64,000 nucleotides of DNA from Bacillus sp. BGMRC 2118. GTDB taxonomy: Bacteria; Bacillota; Bacilli; Bacillales; SA4. A program made the position numbers and the translations under genes. Shown here piece after piece: positions 1 through 8,504 of this stretch (its first letter is position 1; the number at the start of each line of letters is the position of its first letter). Below the pieces are notes generated by a model, which ran no database searches, was not told where the DNA came from, and saw nothing but the letters and a program-made list of their open reading frames with translations. The stretch covers positions 186,001 through 250,000 of the forward strand of contig VTTJ01000007.1 of NCBI GenBank assembly GCA_008364785.1, in the 5' to 3' direction.

Positions 1-93
1 CGGGTCATTATCCTTCCCAAATGATCCAGCGTGAGAAAATGTAGGAAATAATAAGAAAGCGGTTACAAAAACAATCAACACTCTTTTTAGCAT
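1..93 (-). CDS. Secreted protein, N-terminal fragment
   Basis: This is the first 31 codons of a gene that runs off the left edge of the window. The ATG is at 91-93 on the minus strand, after a clear Shine-Dalgarno site (AAGGAGTG). The peptide starts with Lys/Arg, then a hydrophobic stretch and a Ser-His-Ala cleavage-like site near residue 22, so it looks like a Sec signal peptide. The mature part is not in the window, so no function can be given. Confidence 0.75.
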   Translation of the reverse strand, partial: MLKRVLIVFVTAFLLFPTFSHAGSFGKDNDP

Positions 94-464
94 CGTTTCA
101 CTCCTTATCTTGTAATAGGGGGTAGAAATTATCCCACTTCAAATATATCGATAGAAGCATGAAGTATAGTACACCTTTCGGAAGAATGTGAGAATAGTTG
201 GTAGGCGATTTGTAGAGGATATATCAAAAGTACTAGTGTGCGGGATTGTATTGCATATTTGTCATACTATTATTCTATTTACTTTAGAAAGCAGAAAAGC
301 TATACATGAATGATCCTTCAAGTGAATTCAGATTTAGAATGAACTAAAAAATAGAAAGATAATGTTAAAAAAATAGATCGATAGTATACGTTAAGGTCTC
401 ATCATATATGTTCTCAGTTTGTGTAGTATATAATGAGTATATTAAATGGTAAGGGACGATCAAC
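94..464. other. Intergenic, nothing clear
   Basis: The stretch between divergent genes holds no ORF with a ribosome site and no strong hairpin. A TATAAT at 429-434 could be the -10 box of the downstream membrane-protein gene, but no good -35 box sits 16-18 bases before it. Confidence 0.4.
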
Positions 465-1838
465 ATGAGAACATTATCTGAAAAAATAACAAAAGTTCAA
501 GCGTTCGTTTTTGGACTCAATTTTTTATTTTATAGTTTGTCTATTCCGCTGGATTATGAGATATTATCACTCGTTGTTGCCTTCTTTACAATTGCTACGA
601 TTACAATAACCGTTCCGTTTATGAAAGGTCTGTCACTTTATTTATCGGTTTTATTTATTGTTTGTGGTGTAGTCATGCAAGTATGGGTCCATTCAGACTT
701 CACTCAATTTATATTGTCTTTTTCAGATTTATCAAGCATTGCCGCTTTCATTGGAATCATCCCACTATTGGCTGTTCCTATTACGTTAATACGTACTCGA
801 GAAAACCGTAGGTCGGTAGAAACACTTCCACAGCTTACAGGTCGTAAGTTATATTCAAAAGGATCAACAATGTCATTTAGCTTAGCCAGTATTATGAATA
901 TGGGAGCACTACCATTAACATGGTCATATTTAAATACAAGTTATGAGTTAAAGAAAGGCGAGGAAGTAACTCAAACGCTTTCTACCTCAATCTCACGAGG
1001 CTTTGCATTAGCAATGATTTGGAGTCCGATTGGGGCAGGAGTAGCAATTGTGGCAGAATTGACTAAATCGTCAGTTATTACACTAATTCCTTTTACATTG
1101 ATGGCTGCATTATTTGGGTTATTGCTTGACCGGATTTTACATAAAGCTACATCAAGGAAAGCGGAATTAGTCCAAGAGGGAGAAGTAGAAACTTCTAAAC
1201 TGCCAATAAAATCACTAGCCATACCTTTATTACTCTTTATGATCCTAACCATTCTATTGGATTTAATCCTTCCTTTTGGGATGCTGTATATTTTAACGGT
1301 TGCTACGATACCATTCACTTACCTTTGGGTGTTCATTATACGAGAATTACAATCTTTCAATCAATCTGTGAAGAGGCATTTTAAACAGGTGATTCCTAGT
1401 ATGTATAGTCAAATAGGTATATTATTAACGGCAGGTTTTTTTGTGGAATCTCTGCAACATGAAACATATATTCAGCCTGTGTATCAGTTCTTCACAATGG
1501 TGAAAGACCAAGTTGGATCTGGACCGCTACTAATTATTGGAATGGCGTCATTAATAGTATTATCGATTGTTGGTGTGCATCAATTTGTCTCCATTACCAT
1601 TGTAGCGCTAGTGATTAATCCCATTGACTTAGCCATCTCACCAGTTATTTATGGAGTGGGGATGTTAACAGCCCTTAGTATCGGAATTATGATTAGCCCA
1701 TTTAATGGTACAACAGCTATGATGTCGTCTCTAACGAAAAAGGAAACCTTTACAATCGCCAAATGGAATGCCAAATTCACATCCATCTTATTTGCTGTGA
1801 TATCAACGTTTTTACTAGTAATATTGGCTGTTTCTTAG
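465..1838 (+). CDS. Polytopic membrane protein, unknown transporter-like
   Basis: A 457-residue protein with about 11-12 hydrophobic segments spread over its whole length, so an integral membrane protein. A short charged loop near residues 225-245 separates two hydrophobic halves, as in many secondary transporters. Motifs such as SRGFALAMIWSPIGAG and MISPFNGTTAMMSS are rich in Gly, Ser and Pro within membrane segments, which suits a substrate path. I do not recognise a family with certainty, and no substrate can be given. It stands alone, with a weak promoter upstream and a small gene downstream. Confidence 0.8.
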   Translation: MRTLSEKITKVQAFVFGLNFLFYSLSIPLDYEILSLVVAFFTIATITITVPFMKGLSLYLSVLFIVCGVVMQVWVHSDFTQFILSFSDLSSIAAFIGIIPLLAVPITLIRTRENRRSVETLPQLTGRKLYSKGSTMSFSLASIMNMGALPLTWSYLNTSYELKKGEEVTQTLSTSISRGFALAMIWSPIGAGVAIVAELTKSSVITLIPFTLMAALFGLLLDRILHKATSRKAELVQEGEVETSKLPIKSLAIPLLLFMILTILLDLILPFGMLYILTVATIPFTYLWVFIIRELQSFNQSVKRHFKQVIPSMYSQIGILLTAGFFVESLQHETYIQPVYQFFTMVKDQVGSGPLLIIGMASLIVLSIVGVHQFVSITIVALVINPIDLAISPVIYGVGMLTALSIGIMISPFNGTTAMMSSLTKKETFTIAKWNAKFTSILFAVISTFLLVILAVS

Positions 1839-1934
1839 TCGTTTTACTAAATTTTAATAAAAAAGGAACACTTTCTCACTTTCAGCATATGATTATTCTT
1901 GTGTGAGTAATTGATGAAAGGAAGGAAAAATAGC

Positions 1935-2066
1935 ATGAATAATGAACAAAACAACAAGACAACAAACACTTCTGACTATGTATCAGGATACAAAGTAGTA
2001 GAGGTTAACGTATCAAATCTTACTGATAATCTTTACGCAGTCGTAACACCTGTTAAAACAAAATAA
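1935..2066 (+). CDS. Small protein, 43 aa, unknown
   Basis: A short ORF opens with ATG after a strong ribosome site (GAAAGGAAGGAAAA) and is followed at once by two hairpins, which supports a real transcript end. The product is hydrophilic at the N-terminus (Asn, Gln, Thr) and then has a valine-rich tail that ends VVTPVKTK. It has no signal peptide or membrane segment. I do not recognise it. Confidence 0.6.
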   Translation: MNNEQNNKTTNTSDYVSGYKVVEVNVSNLTDNLYAVVTPVKTK

Positions 2067-2154
2067 GGGTTTACAAGTCATCTTTTTAGGGAGATTGACT
2101 ACATAAACCCTATAAAGATAGCTATCTAACATCTAGTTAGATAGCTTTTTATTT
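2067..2154 (+). terminator. Two hairpins; rho-independent terminator
   Basis: An imperfect stem pairs GGGTTTA (2067-2073) with TAAACCC (2104-2110). Just after it, GCTATCTAAC (2121-2130) pairs perfectly with GTTAGATAGC (2136-2145), followed by a T run. The second hairpin is a textbook terminator for the small gene. Confidence 0.85.
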
Positions 2155-2264
2155 ATGGGTATAAAGGTCTAACTTTATAAGAATCAAATTGGTTTGACAA
2201 TATTCATAAACCATCTCTGCTACAATCTAGTATATAGTACAAATTAGAGGGGGAGTACAAGCAC

Positions 2265-2969
2265 ATGATTATTCTGGGGATGAAGTTTGGGGTTCATAAG
2301 TCTGCAGATGTAATGATGAATTTTTTAAGAGATAAATATCTTGAGGAATTTGAAATTCATGAAATTTCCTATCATAATTCTTCTTACTCAACGCACCAAT
2401 ATTATTATGGAAAAGCGTACTCTGTGAATGATCCCAATTTATTATTTTCATTTAAACTGTCGAACAGGCACAAAGTAATTGGTGATGATTATATGAATGT
2501 TGTAATGGCAGAGAAAGTAAAAAAGGCTGTTACTCCAATAATAAAGGAGATGTTTCATGAAGAAATGATCATGAATTTACGCATTTATCATGGTATTGAC
2601 AAATTTCCTGACCATCGCTACATAAATAAGAATATGACTTTTCATGATTATTTCATGCAGCAAAGAAAAACAGAGATTAGGACATATATTCCTATTTACT
2701 TCTCTTGTCCATCACCTATTGTAAAGGAAGAGGAAGCGAAGAGAACAAATGAGTTTGTACAGAAGCTAAAGGATTTAGGCTTACACAATACAGAAGGAAT
2801 CATCTTTTATTTAAAGCCAAATACCTATCAAAAGATTAAGCATATGTCTGTGAATGAAATTGATAAAATTACAGATATGGATTTGTATGCTGAAGAGTAT
2901 GTGTACAATGTATGTGAATTTGAGCAAAAGGGAAATTCTAAGAAGGCAAAAAGGTATTATTATTTATAG
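2265..2969 (+). CDS. Hypothetical protein, 234 aa
   Basis: The ATG follows an AGAGGGGGAG ribosome site. The product is soluble, charged and rich in Tyr, Lys, Glu and Met, with no signal peptide, membrane segment or motif that I recognise. The C-terminus is basic (KGNSKKAKRYYYL). A TTGACA (2194-2199) and TACAAT (2221-2226) lie upstream, but they are 21 bases apart, longer than usual. The nuclease lipoprotein gene begins 23 bases after its stop, so the two could share a transcript that ends at the hairpin near 3857. Function unknown. Confidence 0.75.
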   Translation: MIILGMKFGVHKSADVMMNFLRDKYLEEFEIHEISYHNSSYSTHQYYYGKAYSVNDPNLLFSFKLSNRHKVIGDDYMNVVMAEKVKKAVTPIIKEMFHEEMIMNLRIYHGIDKFPDHRYINKNMTFHDYFMQQRKTEIRTYIPIYFSCPSPIVKEEEAKRTNEFVQKLKDLGLHNTEGIIFYLKPNTYQKIKHMSVNEIDKITDMDLYAEEYVYNVCEFEQKGNSKKAKRYYYL

Positions 2970-2992
2970 AGGACTACTATGAGGTGAAGTAA

Positions 2993-3832
2993 TTGACGAA
3001 GCAAAGACGTCTTCTTTTTATCCTGTTATTCGCTCTGTCTGCTTGCTCTGTACCTGAAGTAGAGCCGAAGATTCAGACAGTTGAACAGGAGAGAACAGAG
3101 GAAGCTGAAAAACAACCAGAAGATTCAATAGAGGCTGAAGAACAACAAGATGAAGTTACGGAAGAACAGCCGGTTGAACAGAACAAACAACAATCAGAAG
3201 AAGAGCTTGCTTCACAATTTAACTTAGAAAAAGTGATGATATCAAGAATTGTTGATGGAGATACAGTAGTGCTTTCTGATGGAAGAAAAGTCAGATTAAT
3301 TGGTGTGAATACTCCAGAATCAACCACTCGGACTGAAACGTTCGGAGAAGAGGCAAAGAACTTCACGAAGACTATATTGGACAAAAAAGAAGTGTGGATT
3401 CAACGAGATGTTTCGGAAACAGATCGTTATAGCAGATATTTACGAATAATTTGGTTGTCTGTTCCGATAGATGATCGAGATGAAAATGAAATTAGACAGA
3501 AAATGTTCAATGCTCACTTAGTATTGAAAGGATATGCTGAACCTTCAACTTATCCTCCTGATGTAAAATATAGTAATGTCTTCGTGAAGTTCGCAAGAGA
3601 AGCTAGAGAATCAAACATTGGATTGTGGGTCTATGGACCTAATGGGACAACAAAAGGGGATATGGACAAGAGTACACCAAATCCAAGTTCATTACTAGCA
3701 GAAAGCGGGAAAACGGTGACTTACCAAAACTGTACAGAACTAAGAAAAGTATATCCAGACGGTGTTCCTTCCACTCATCCAGCATACGCTTCAAAACATG
3801 ACCGTGATAAAGATAACTGGGCATGTGAGTAA
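2993..3832 (+). CDS. Thermonuclease-family lipoprotein with Excalibur domain
   Basis: The product starts with a lipoprotein signal (lipobox LSAC, Cys near residue 18), followed by a Glu/Gln-rich linker to about residue 75. A staphylococcal nuclease fold then spans about residues 78-215. Its hallmarks are visible: the VDGDTV metal-binding Asp, RLIGVNTPE with the catalytic Arg and Glu, and DRYSRYLR. The last about 40 residues (NCTELRKVYPDGV...DKDNWACE) match an Excalibur calcium-binding domain, the usual partner in Bacillus surface nucleases. The start is TTG, chosen because GAGGTGAAG sits in front. Likely a membrane-anchored extracellular nuclease that cuts DNA or RNA outside the cell. Confidence 0.92.
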   Translation: MTKQRRLLFILLFALSACSVPEVEPKIQTVEQERTEEAEKQPEDSIEAEEQQDEVTEEQPVEQNKQQSEEELASQFNLEKVMISRIVDGDTVVLSDGRKVRLIGVNTPESTTRTETFGEEAKNFTKTILDKKEVWIQRDVSETDRYSRYLRIIWLSVPIDDRDENEIRQKMFNAHLVLKGYAEPSTYPPDVKYSNVFVKFAREARESNIGLWVYGPNGTTKGDMDKSTPNPSSLLAESGKTVTYQNCTELRKVYPDGVPSTHPAYASKHDRDKDNWACE

Positions 3833-3856
3833 AAAGTTGTTTAAATAATAAAAAAA

Positions 3857-3894
3857 GCCATGTATCATGAATTATATAGATACATGGCTTTTTT
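3857..3894 (+). terminator. Rho-independent terminator
   Basis: Perfect 10-bp stem GCCATGTATC (3857-3866) with GATACATGGC (3879-3888), followed by six T. It ends the nuclease transcript. Confidence 0.9.
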
Positions 3895-3944
3895 GGTTTG
3901 TATAGTCATATAGTAGGATTGAAGGTGTGAAGTAAGGAGGTGAC

Positions 3945-4508
3945 ATGATGATTGAAGTAATATATATAATAGCTTCATATTTAATTGGAACTATCATGAC
4001 TGCCTTCATTGTCATGAGAATCAAAAATGGCGACGATATTCGCAAAATGGGAAGCGGGAATGTCGGAGCTCGGAATGTAGGTAGATTAATAGGGAAAAAG
4101 GGCTTTCTAATAACTGCAGTAGGTGACGGGTTAAAAGGGGTACTTGTTATTGGTGGTGCGAAGTATTTAGATTTCTCTGTAGAAGTTCAACTTCTGGCAA
4201 TGTTGGCGGTTGTAGTAGGTCACATATGGCCAGTCACTTTAAGATTTAAGGGTGGATTAGGAATTGCCACCTTCATTGGTGCTCTGTTAACATTTCATCC
4301 AGTTGTTACGTTAGTTTTTGTTATTATATTTTTTATCTTTTTACTTATACTTAGAAGTGTTACGTTAGCTGCAATGAGCGGGTTTGTACTTATTCCAATT
4401 ATTTTACTTTATATTAGTCATTCAATTACATCTTTTATTTTAATTGGCATCGTTGTAACGATCATGATTTACGTACATTGGGATGGAATTAAGGAAAAGC
4501 TGGAATAA
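3945..4508 (+). CDS. PlsY-family glycerol-3-phosphate acyltransferase paralogue
   Basis: A 187-residue membrane protein with about five hydrophobic segments. The PlsY signature motifs are present: SGNVGARN near residues 37-45 and GHIWPVTLRFKGGLGIAT near residues 90-107. PlsY moves an acyl group from acyl-phosphate to glycerol-3-phosphate, the first step of phospholipid synthesis at the membrane. The third motif is weak and the G-rich loop reads KGGLG rather than the usual KGGKG, so this is probably a second, diverged copy and not the housekeeping plsY. The start follows AAGGAGGTGAC; ATG at 3945 and 3948 are equally possible. Confidence 0.85.
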   Translation: MMIEVIYIIASYLIGTIMTAFIVMRIKNGDDIRKMGSGNVGARNVGRLIGKKGFLITAVGDGLKGVLVIGGAKYLDFSVEVQLLAMLAVVVGHIWPVTLRFKGGLGIATFIGALLTFHPVVTLVFVIIFFIFLLILRSVTLAAMSGFVLIPIILLYISHSITSFILIGIVVTIMIYVHWDGIKEKLE

Positions 4509-4516
4509 TGATATAG

Positions 4517-4539
4517 CACTCTTTTGAGAGTGTTTTTTT
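4517..4539 (+). terminator. Rho-independent terminator
   Basis: Stem CACTCT (4517-4522) with AGAGTG (4527-4532), then seven T. It lies right after the plsY-like stop codon and just before repeat copy R1. Confidence 0.8.
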
Positions 4540-4541
4540 AT

Positions 4542-4666
4542 GGCTGTTTTCGTATAGATTGAGAGAGTTGCTCTTTTCTAATCCAACCTCAATTTGCTTC
4601 TAAAACTGGTTGTTCACCTAGAATAGTAGTACTTTTAGCAACAAAGTTTTAGAAAAGAGCCTTTTT
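4542..4666 (+). repeat. Intergenic repeat family, copy R1 (short form)
   Basis: The copy begins GGCTGTTTTCGTATAGATT and ends GAAAAGAGCCTT. It lacks about 65 bases present near the 5' end of the full-length copies R2, R4 and R6, so it is a deletion form. Inside, GCTCTTTTCTAA pairs perfectly with TTAGAAAAGAGC at the 3' end, and a smaller hairpin (CAACC...GGTTG) sits within. A T run after the last arm would let it act as a terminator. Confidence 0.8.
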
Positions 4667-4760
4667 AATAGACTCTAGCCTATTTCAGTAATAGACTAGT
4701 TACCTATTCCTTTGTAATTCCATATAGATACAGGGATGAAACTAAAGGAGGCTTTACACA

Positions 4761-5444
4761 ATGCATGATTTGATGAGAAGAAGACATAATTGTTGGTGTA
4801 AAATGCAAGAGGCGGCTGCACAGTATCACCACTATAATCAATGCTTTAATCATTTTAATTCGATGTTAACTACTGAAGGTATGAATCCGGTGATTCCGAC
4901 TATGGTAAGTCCAGAAATGATGCAGCCAATGTGGAATCCTGATATGACTCCAGCTATGAATCCAACTATGGCAAATCCAGTTATGAATCCAGGTATGAAT
5001 CCAACAATGGTAAGTCCAGTAACGAATCCAGGCATGAATCCAACAATGGTGAGTCCAGATATGACCCCAGCAATGAATCCAGCAATGATGAATCCAACAA
5101 TGGTGAGTCCTGCAACGAGTCCAGGTATGATGAATCCAGGCGGCATGAGCCCTGTAGTAAATACGATGAGTCCTAGTTGGGGCACTGAAATGAGTCCAGA
5201 TATGGCTGAAGACATGGGATATCCAGGATTCCACTTCCATTCAGAAATTAACCCGGCAACTCAAGTGAATCCATACTTGAACGTGAGCCCATATACACAA
5301 GTAAATCCAAGCTTAGAAGTAAATCCACAAACTCAAATAAATCCTAGTTTAAATAGCAATCTTGAAGTAAACCCTAACACTCAAGCGTATTTTAATTTTG
5401 ATCCGGATTTTAATTTAAATATTGGAAATAAATGGGGAAAATAG
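4761..5444 (+). CDS. Met-Asn-Pro repeat protein, coat-like, unknown
   Basis: A low-complexity protein of 227 residues after the ribosome site AAAGGAGGC. Residues 1-35 are rich in His, Cys, Gln and Arg (HNCWCKMQEA). Residues about 40-145 are built of short units ending in Pro-x-Met (MNPTMVSP, MNPGMNP and variants). Residues about 158-215 change to another unit, roughly V-N-P-x-x-Q-V-N-P-x-L-E. The first repeat is Met-rich, the second polar and beta-prone. This composition is typical of spore coat or exosporium proteins, but no known coat gene can be assigned. It ends at its own terminator. Confidence 0.7.
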   Translation: MHDLMRRRHNCWCKMQEAAAQYHHYNQCFNHFNSMLTTEGMNPVIPTMVSPEMMQPMWNPDMTPAMNPTMANPVMNPGMNPTMVSPVTNPGMNPTMVSPDMTPAMNPAMMNPTMVSPATSPGMMNPGGMSPVVNTMSPSWGTEMSPDMAEDMGYPGFHFHSEINPATQVNPYLNVSPYTQVNPSLEVNPQTQINPSLNSNLEVNPNTQAYFNFDPDFNLNIGNKWGK

Positions 5445-5462
5445 TACTATTCTTAATATGAT

Positions 5463-5492
5463 AGCCTGGTCAAGTTGATCAGGCTGTTTTTG
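5463..5492 (+). terminator. Rho-independent terminator
   Basis: Stem AGCCTGGTCAA (from 5463) with TTGATCAGGCT (to 5485), then a T run. It closes the Met-Asn-Pro repeat gene. Confidence 0.85.
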
Positions 5493-5612
5493 ACTTTTAT
5501 AAGCGGCGTCATACAGTATTAGTTGAGATGTTAGAAAATACATAATCATGATAGAATGAAAGGTAATAAAATTCATAATTCTAAAGTGTTTTATCGGAAA
5601 GAAGGATTGTTT

Positions 5613-6467
5613 ATGGAATGTAAGGTCTATACCCTCAATGCATTTACGAAGAATTTTAAAGGTGGTAACCCTGCAGGTGTCGTGCTGCAAGGTGACCTAT
5701 TAGCAGATGAACAAATGCAAAACATCTCCAGAAAAGTTGGGTTTTCCGAGACCGCATTTATCCAGAATTCAAGTGTAGCAGATTACAAGGTTCGATATTT
5801 CACACCGGTAGAGGAAGTAGATCTATGTGGACATGCAACAATAGCAGCTTTCCAAATTATAAGAGAGATAGTCGGTAGGGAAGGGAATTATAAGATTGAG
5901 ACAAAAGCAGGAATTCTTGAGGTGGTGATAGAATCAGAGTCTATTTATCTTTCCCAGGCATTGCCTACGTTTGATCCAGTAACTGATTTGAAAGAAATCT
6001 TGCAATCGCTTTCGATAAGAGATACAGAATTGAACCTTGATCTTCCTATAGAAATTGTATCAACAGGGCTTCGTGATATCATGATTCCTATAAGAACAAA
6101 GGAAATATTACATTCCATTCAACCAAATTTTCAGGAGATTGCTACTATTAGTAAAAAGTACAATGTGATTGGTTATCATTTGTTTACACTAGATAATGAG
6201 GCAGCTACGGCAAGTTGTCGTAATTTTGCTCCTTTGTATGACATTCCTGAAGAAAGCGCAACAGGTACTTCTAATGGAGCACTTACTTGTTACTTACATA
6301 AACATAAAAATATTGGTAGTGGTGAGTATGTGTTTGTTCAAGGCGAAGAGATGAATCAGACTTCACAAATCTTTACTAGATTAGAAGTCAATGTACACGG
6401 TGAAGTGGAAAAGATTGAAGTTGGAGGAAAAACAGGTCGTATTCAAATCCAACTTGTCGAGCTTTAG
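5613..6467 (+). CDS. PhzF-family isomerase-like protein
   Basis: The protein (284 aa) shows the PhzF family marks in order: GGNPAGVV near residue 18, GFSETAFI near residue 45 with the conserved catalytic Glu, YFTPVEEVDLCGHAT near residue 65, and an RNFAP...ESATGTSNGA block near residues 205-225. The family has a diaminopimelate-epimerase-like double fold and includes isomerases and epimerases; the substrate of this member is unknown. The start at 5613 has a ribosome site (AAGAAGGA); an upstream in-frame ATG at 5556 has none. The next gene starts 19 bases after the stop, so the two are probably co-transcribed. Confidence 0.9.
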   Translation: MECKVYTLNAFTKNFKGGNPAGVVLQGDLLADEQMQNISRKVGFSETAFIQNSSVADYKVRYFTPVEEVDLCGHATIAAFQIIREIVGREGNYKIETKAGILEVVIESESIYLSQALPTFDPVTDLKEILQSLSIRDTELNLDLPIEIVSTGLRDIMIPIRTKEILHSIQPNFQEIATISKKYNVIGYHLFTLDNEAATASCRNFAPLYDIPEESATGTSNGALTCYLHKHKNIGSGEYVFVQGEEMNQTSQIFTRLEVNVHGEVEKIEVGGKTGRIQIQLVEL

Positions 6468-6486
6468 GGAATTTGGAGTGTGTAAA

Positions 6487-7203
6487 ATGACAGAAGTGAA
6501 AAAACTTCAAGAAGTAGATTTATATAAACCTATTCATAAATATTTCACAAAAGAAGGCTATGAGGTGTATGGCGAAGTAAATGACTGTGATATCGCAGCA
6601 GTTAAAGGTGAAGAGTTAGTAGTCATTGAGCTAAAGCTGAACTTAACTGTTGATTTACTTGTGCAAGCAACTAAACGGCAACGATTAACGGATCAAGTAT
6701 ACATTGCTATACCAAAACCTAAATATAAAGTTCGGTCAAAACGCTGGACAGATCTCTGCCATCTTATCCGAAGACTTGAATTAGGATTAATCACTGTTAC
6801 ATTTTCAGGAAATCGAAAAAAGGTAGAAGTCATTTTCGATCCTTCCTCTTTTGACAGACGGAGAAGCTATAATAAAAGAAGAAGAGCTGCACTACTAAAT
6901 GAAATCAACGGACGAAGTGCCGATTACAATATAGGTGGTAGCAACAAAACAAAAATTATGACCGCCTACAAAGAAAACTGTATTCAAATTGCATGTTTTC
7001 TTGATAAACATGGACAACTTTCACCAAAAGCCCTAAAACAAATGGGAACAGGTGAAAAAACTTCCTCTATCTTAACAAAGAACTACTACAACTGGTTCAA
7101 CCGCTCCAAACGCGGCATCTACGAGCTAACCGAAAAAGGAAAAACTGAAATGAAAGAGCATCCTGAGATTTATGAGTATTGGTGCCAGTCACTTGTCGAA
7201 TAA
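6487..7203 (+). CDS. DUF2161 PD-(D/E)XK-like protein
   Basis: A 238-residue soluble protein. The N-terminal third has the pattern of a PD-(D/E)xK nuclease fold: NDCDIAAV followed by VVIELKLN (Asp, then Glu-x-Lys). The middle is very basic (DRRRSYNKRRRAA, near residue 120). The C-terminal about 80 residues look like a helical DNA-binding part (QLSPKALKQMGT...YELTEKGKTEM). This matches DUF2161 proteins of Bacillus, predicted phosphodiesterases with no known biological role. The start at 6487 is preceded by GGAGTG. It is probably in an operon with the PhzF gene. Confidence 0.8.
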   Translation: MTEVKKLQEVDLYKPIHKYFTKEGYEVYGEVNDCDIAAVKGEELVVIELKLNLTVDLLVQATKRQRLTDQVYIAIPKPKYKVRSKRWTDLCHLIRRLELGLITVTFSGNRKKVEVIFDPSSFDRRRSYNKRRRAALLNEINGRSADYNIGGSNKTKIMTAYKENCIQIACFLDKHGQLSPKALKQMGTGEKTSSILTKNYYNWFNRSKRGIYELTEKGKTEMKEHPEIYEYWCQSLVE

Positions 7204-7212
7204 TCTTTATAA

Positions 7213-7402
7213 AAGGCTGTTTTCGTATAGAATGTTGCTTTCTCATAAAAATCCCAAAAGTCCGATTTTTACCTTAGTATCTAGGTACTTCTATACATAA
7301 AGAAAGTTGCTCTTTTCTAATTCAACCTCGTTTTGCTTCTAAAACGGGTTGTACACACAGAATAAGTGTACGAAAAGCAACAAAGCTTTAGAAAAGAGCC
7401 TT
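7213..7402 (+). repeat. Intergenic repeat family, copy R2 (full length)
   Basis: A 190-bp copy. The outer ends are complementary (AAGGCTGTTTTC against GAAAAGAGCCTT). A first inner hairpin pairs TAAAAATC with GATTTTTA. A second half begins GTTGCTCTTTTCTAA and pairs with the 3' end TTAGAAAAGAGC, enclosing a CAACCTCGTTTT...AAAACGGGTTG hairpin. The 3' end can thus pair with either the 5' end or the middle. It starts 10 bases after the DUF2161 stop codon. Confidence 0.85.
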
Positions 7403-7440
7403 ATAAAAAGGATATTATATAAAAACATCGAATTTATCTA

Positions 7441-7475
7441 AACGAGCTGTGGGGTGGATACAGCTCGTTTTTATA
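7441..7475 (+). terminator. Terminator hairpin just upstream of a gene (possible attenuator)
   Basis: AACGAGCTGT (7441-7450) pairs perfectly with ACAGCTCGTT (7461-7470), followed by T residues. Only about 20 bases remain before the ribosome site of the next gene, too few for a promoter. It is either the end of the upstream operon or a conditional terminator in the leader of the kinase-like gene. Confidence 0.75.
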
Positions 7476-7495
7476 TGAACAATATGGAGGTAAAT

Positions 7496-8149
7496 ATGGA
7501 TCAGTTACTGGTTGAAGTAGCAAATTTCATTCGAAGTTATAACAATAATCAGATAATAGTAGGTATTTCAGGTCACGGTGCATCTGGCAAAACGACGTTT
7601 GCTCAAAAGTTATTAAAGCTGTTGAAGTTGGACAATGAGAATTATATAAACACAGATACATATATAATTGGTTCAGATTTAAGGAAGTACACAACGATTG
7701 AATATGAATATAATAATGAACTTCATCAAGATAAGATGACTGCGTGTCATCCTGCTGCTCATCATCGCTTTGCTTTAGAGAGAGATATCAAAATGATACG
7801 AAGCGGGTTAGACATCTATACAATAGAAACGAATTATACGACGAGCACATTCATCCCTTCGAGTAAGAAAATTTATATGATAGAAGGAATGACTGTTGCT
7901 TTCACAGATCCCAGTTTGTATGATGTAAAGATTTACTTTCATACAGATGGAGACACTGAATTAATTAGACGTAGTATACGTGATGTGTCAGAGAGGGGAA
8001 CAGACATTGAATACCTAAGAAAGTCTCATGAGGAACGTAGGATCCAATATGAGTTGTTTATGCATCCTTATCATGAGAATTTTGATATTGTGATTAAAAA
8101 TAGTAATGAGGAATATGAGATAGAAAGAAATAAGTTTTTTACTATGTAA
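7496..8149 (+). CDS. Uridine kinase-like P-loop protein
   Basis: A 217-residue protein with a Walker A motif, GISGHGASGKTT, near residues 23-34, followed by YINTDTYIIGSDLRK, which resembles the substrate-binding region of uridine and phosphoribulokinase-type enzymes. An acidic strand ending in EGM near residue 125 and Arg-rich RRSIRDVSERG near residue 160 fit the lid region. Such enzymes phosphorylate uridine or related small hydroxyl substrates with ATP in the cytoplasm; the true substrate is not certain. The start at 7496 follows ATGGAGGTAAAT; an upstream in-frame ATG at 7454 overlaps the terminator hairpin and has no ribosome site. Confidence 0.85.
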   Translation: MDQLLVEVANFIRSYNNNQIIVGISGHGASGKTTFAQKLLKLLKLDNENYINTDTYIIGSDLRKYTTIEYEYNNELHQDKMTACHPAAHHRFALERDIKMIRSGLDIYTIETNYTTSTFIPSSKKIYMIEGMTVAFTDPSLYDVKIYFHTDGDTELIRRSIRDVSERGTDIEYLRKSHEERRIQYELFMHPYHENFDIVIKNSNEEYEIERNKFFTM

Positions 8150-8283
8150 GTGGAGGATATGATAAATTTTTAGTATGCTGCAAGTGTACGTAGACCTTTA
8201 GCATTAATCTGCAGTAGTGTATCATACGTAAGGATTTACAGATGACTGTAGTGAGCTAGCTAATCAATATTATAAAATAACAA

Positions 8284-8317
8284 AAGGGCTATAATTCATT
8301 AGAATTAAGCCCCTTTG
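8284..8317 (-). terminator. Rho-independent terminator overlapping the sda stop codon
   Basis: On the minus strand, GGGGCTTAATTC pairs with GAATTATAGCCC and is followed by TTTT. The stop codon TAA of the Sda-like gene lies inside the stem. Confidence 0.8.
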
Positions 8318-8454
8318 TTATTTAGTAACTCTTGTAGGTTTCTCTCAATAATAGCTTCTAACAGTAAGTCACGAAACTGTTGATCAAATTTAAGGTCTAA
8401 AGATTTAATGTAAGATTCTATTAATAATTCATCAGATAATAATGAAAATTTCAT
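8305..8454 (-). CDS. sda: Sda-like sporulation kinase inhibitor
   Basis: A 49-residue peptide with the core LSDELLIESYIKSLDLKFDQQFRDLLLEAI. This matches Sda, the helical hairpin that binds the sporulation histidine kinases KinA/KinB and blocks the phosphorelay when replication is disturbed. The start at 8454 is preceded by GAGGAGATTGAA; a longer reading frame to 8490 lacks a ribosome site. It has its own promoter-like sequence and a terminator. I did not find a clear DnaA box upstream, although in B. subtilis the gene is under DnaA control. A KinB-like kinase lies at 20.4 kb in this window. Confidence 0.88.
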   Translation of the reverse strand: MKFSLLSDELLIESYIKSLDLKFDQQFRDLLLEAIIERNLQELLNNKGA

Positions 8455-8504
8455 TTCAATCTCCTCTTGCAATGATAGGTATATATACATAGTACGTATT
8501 TACT

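Noticed and set aside
4850..5240. Two long minus-strand ORFs over the repeat protein
   Set aside because: They are shadows made by the repetitive codons of the real gene.
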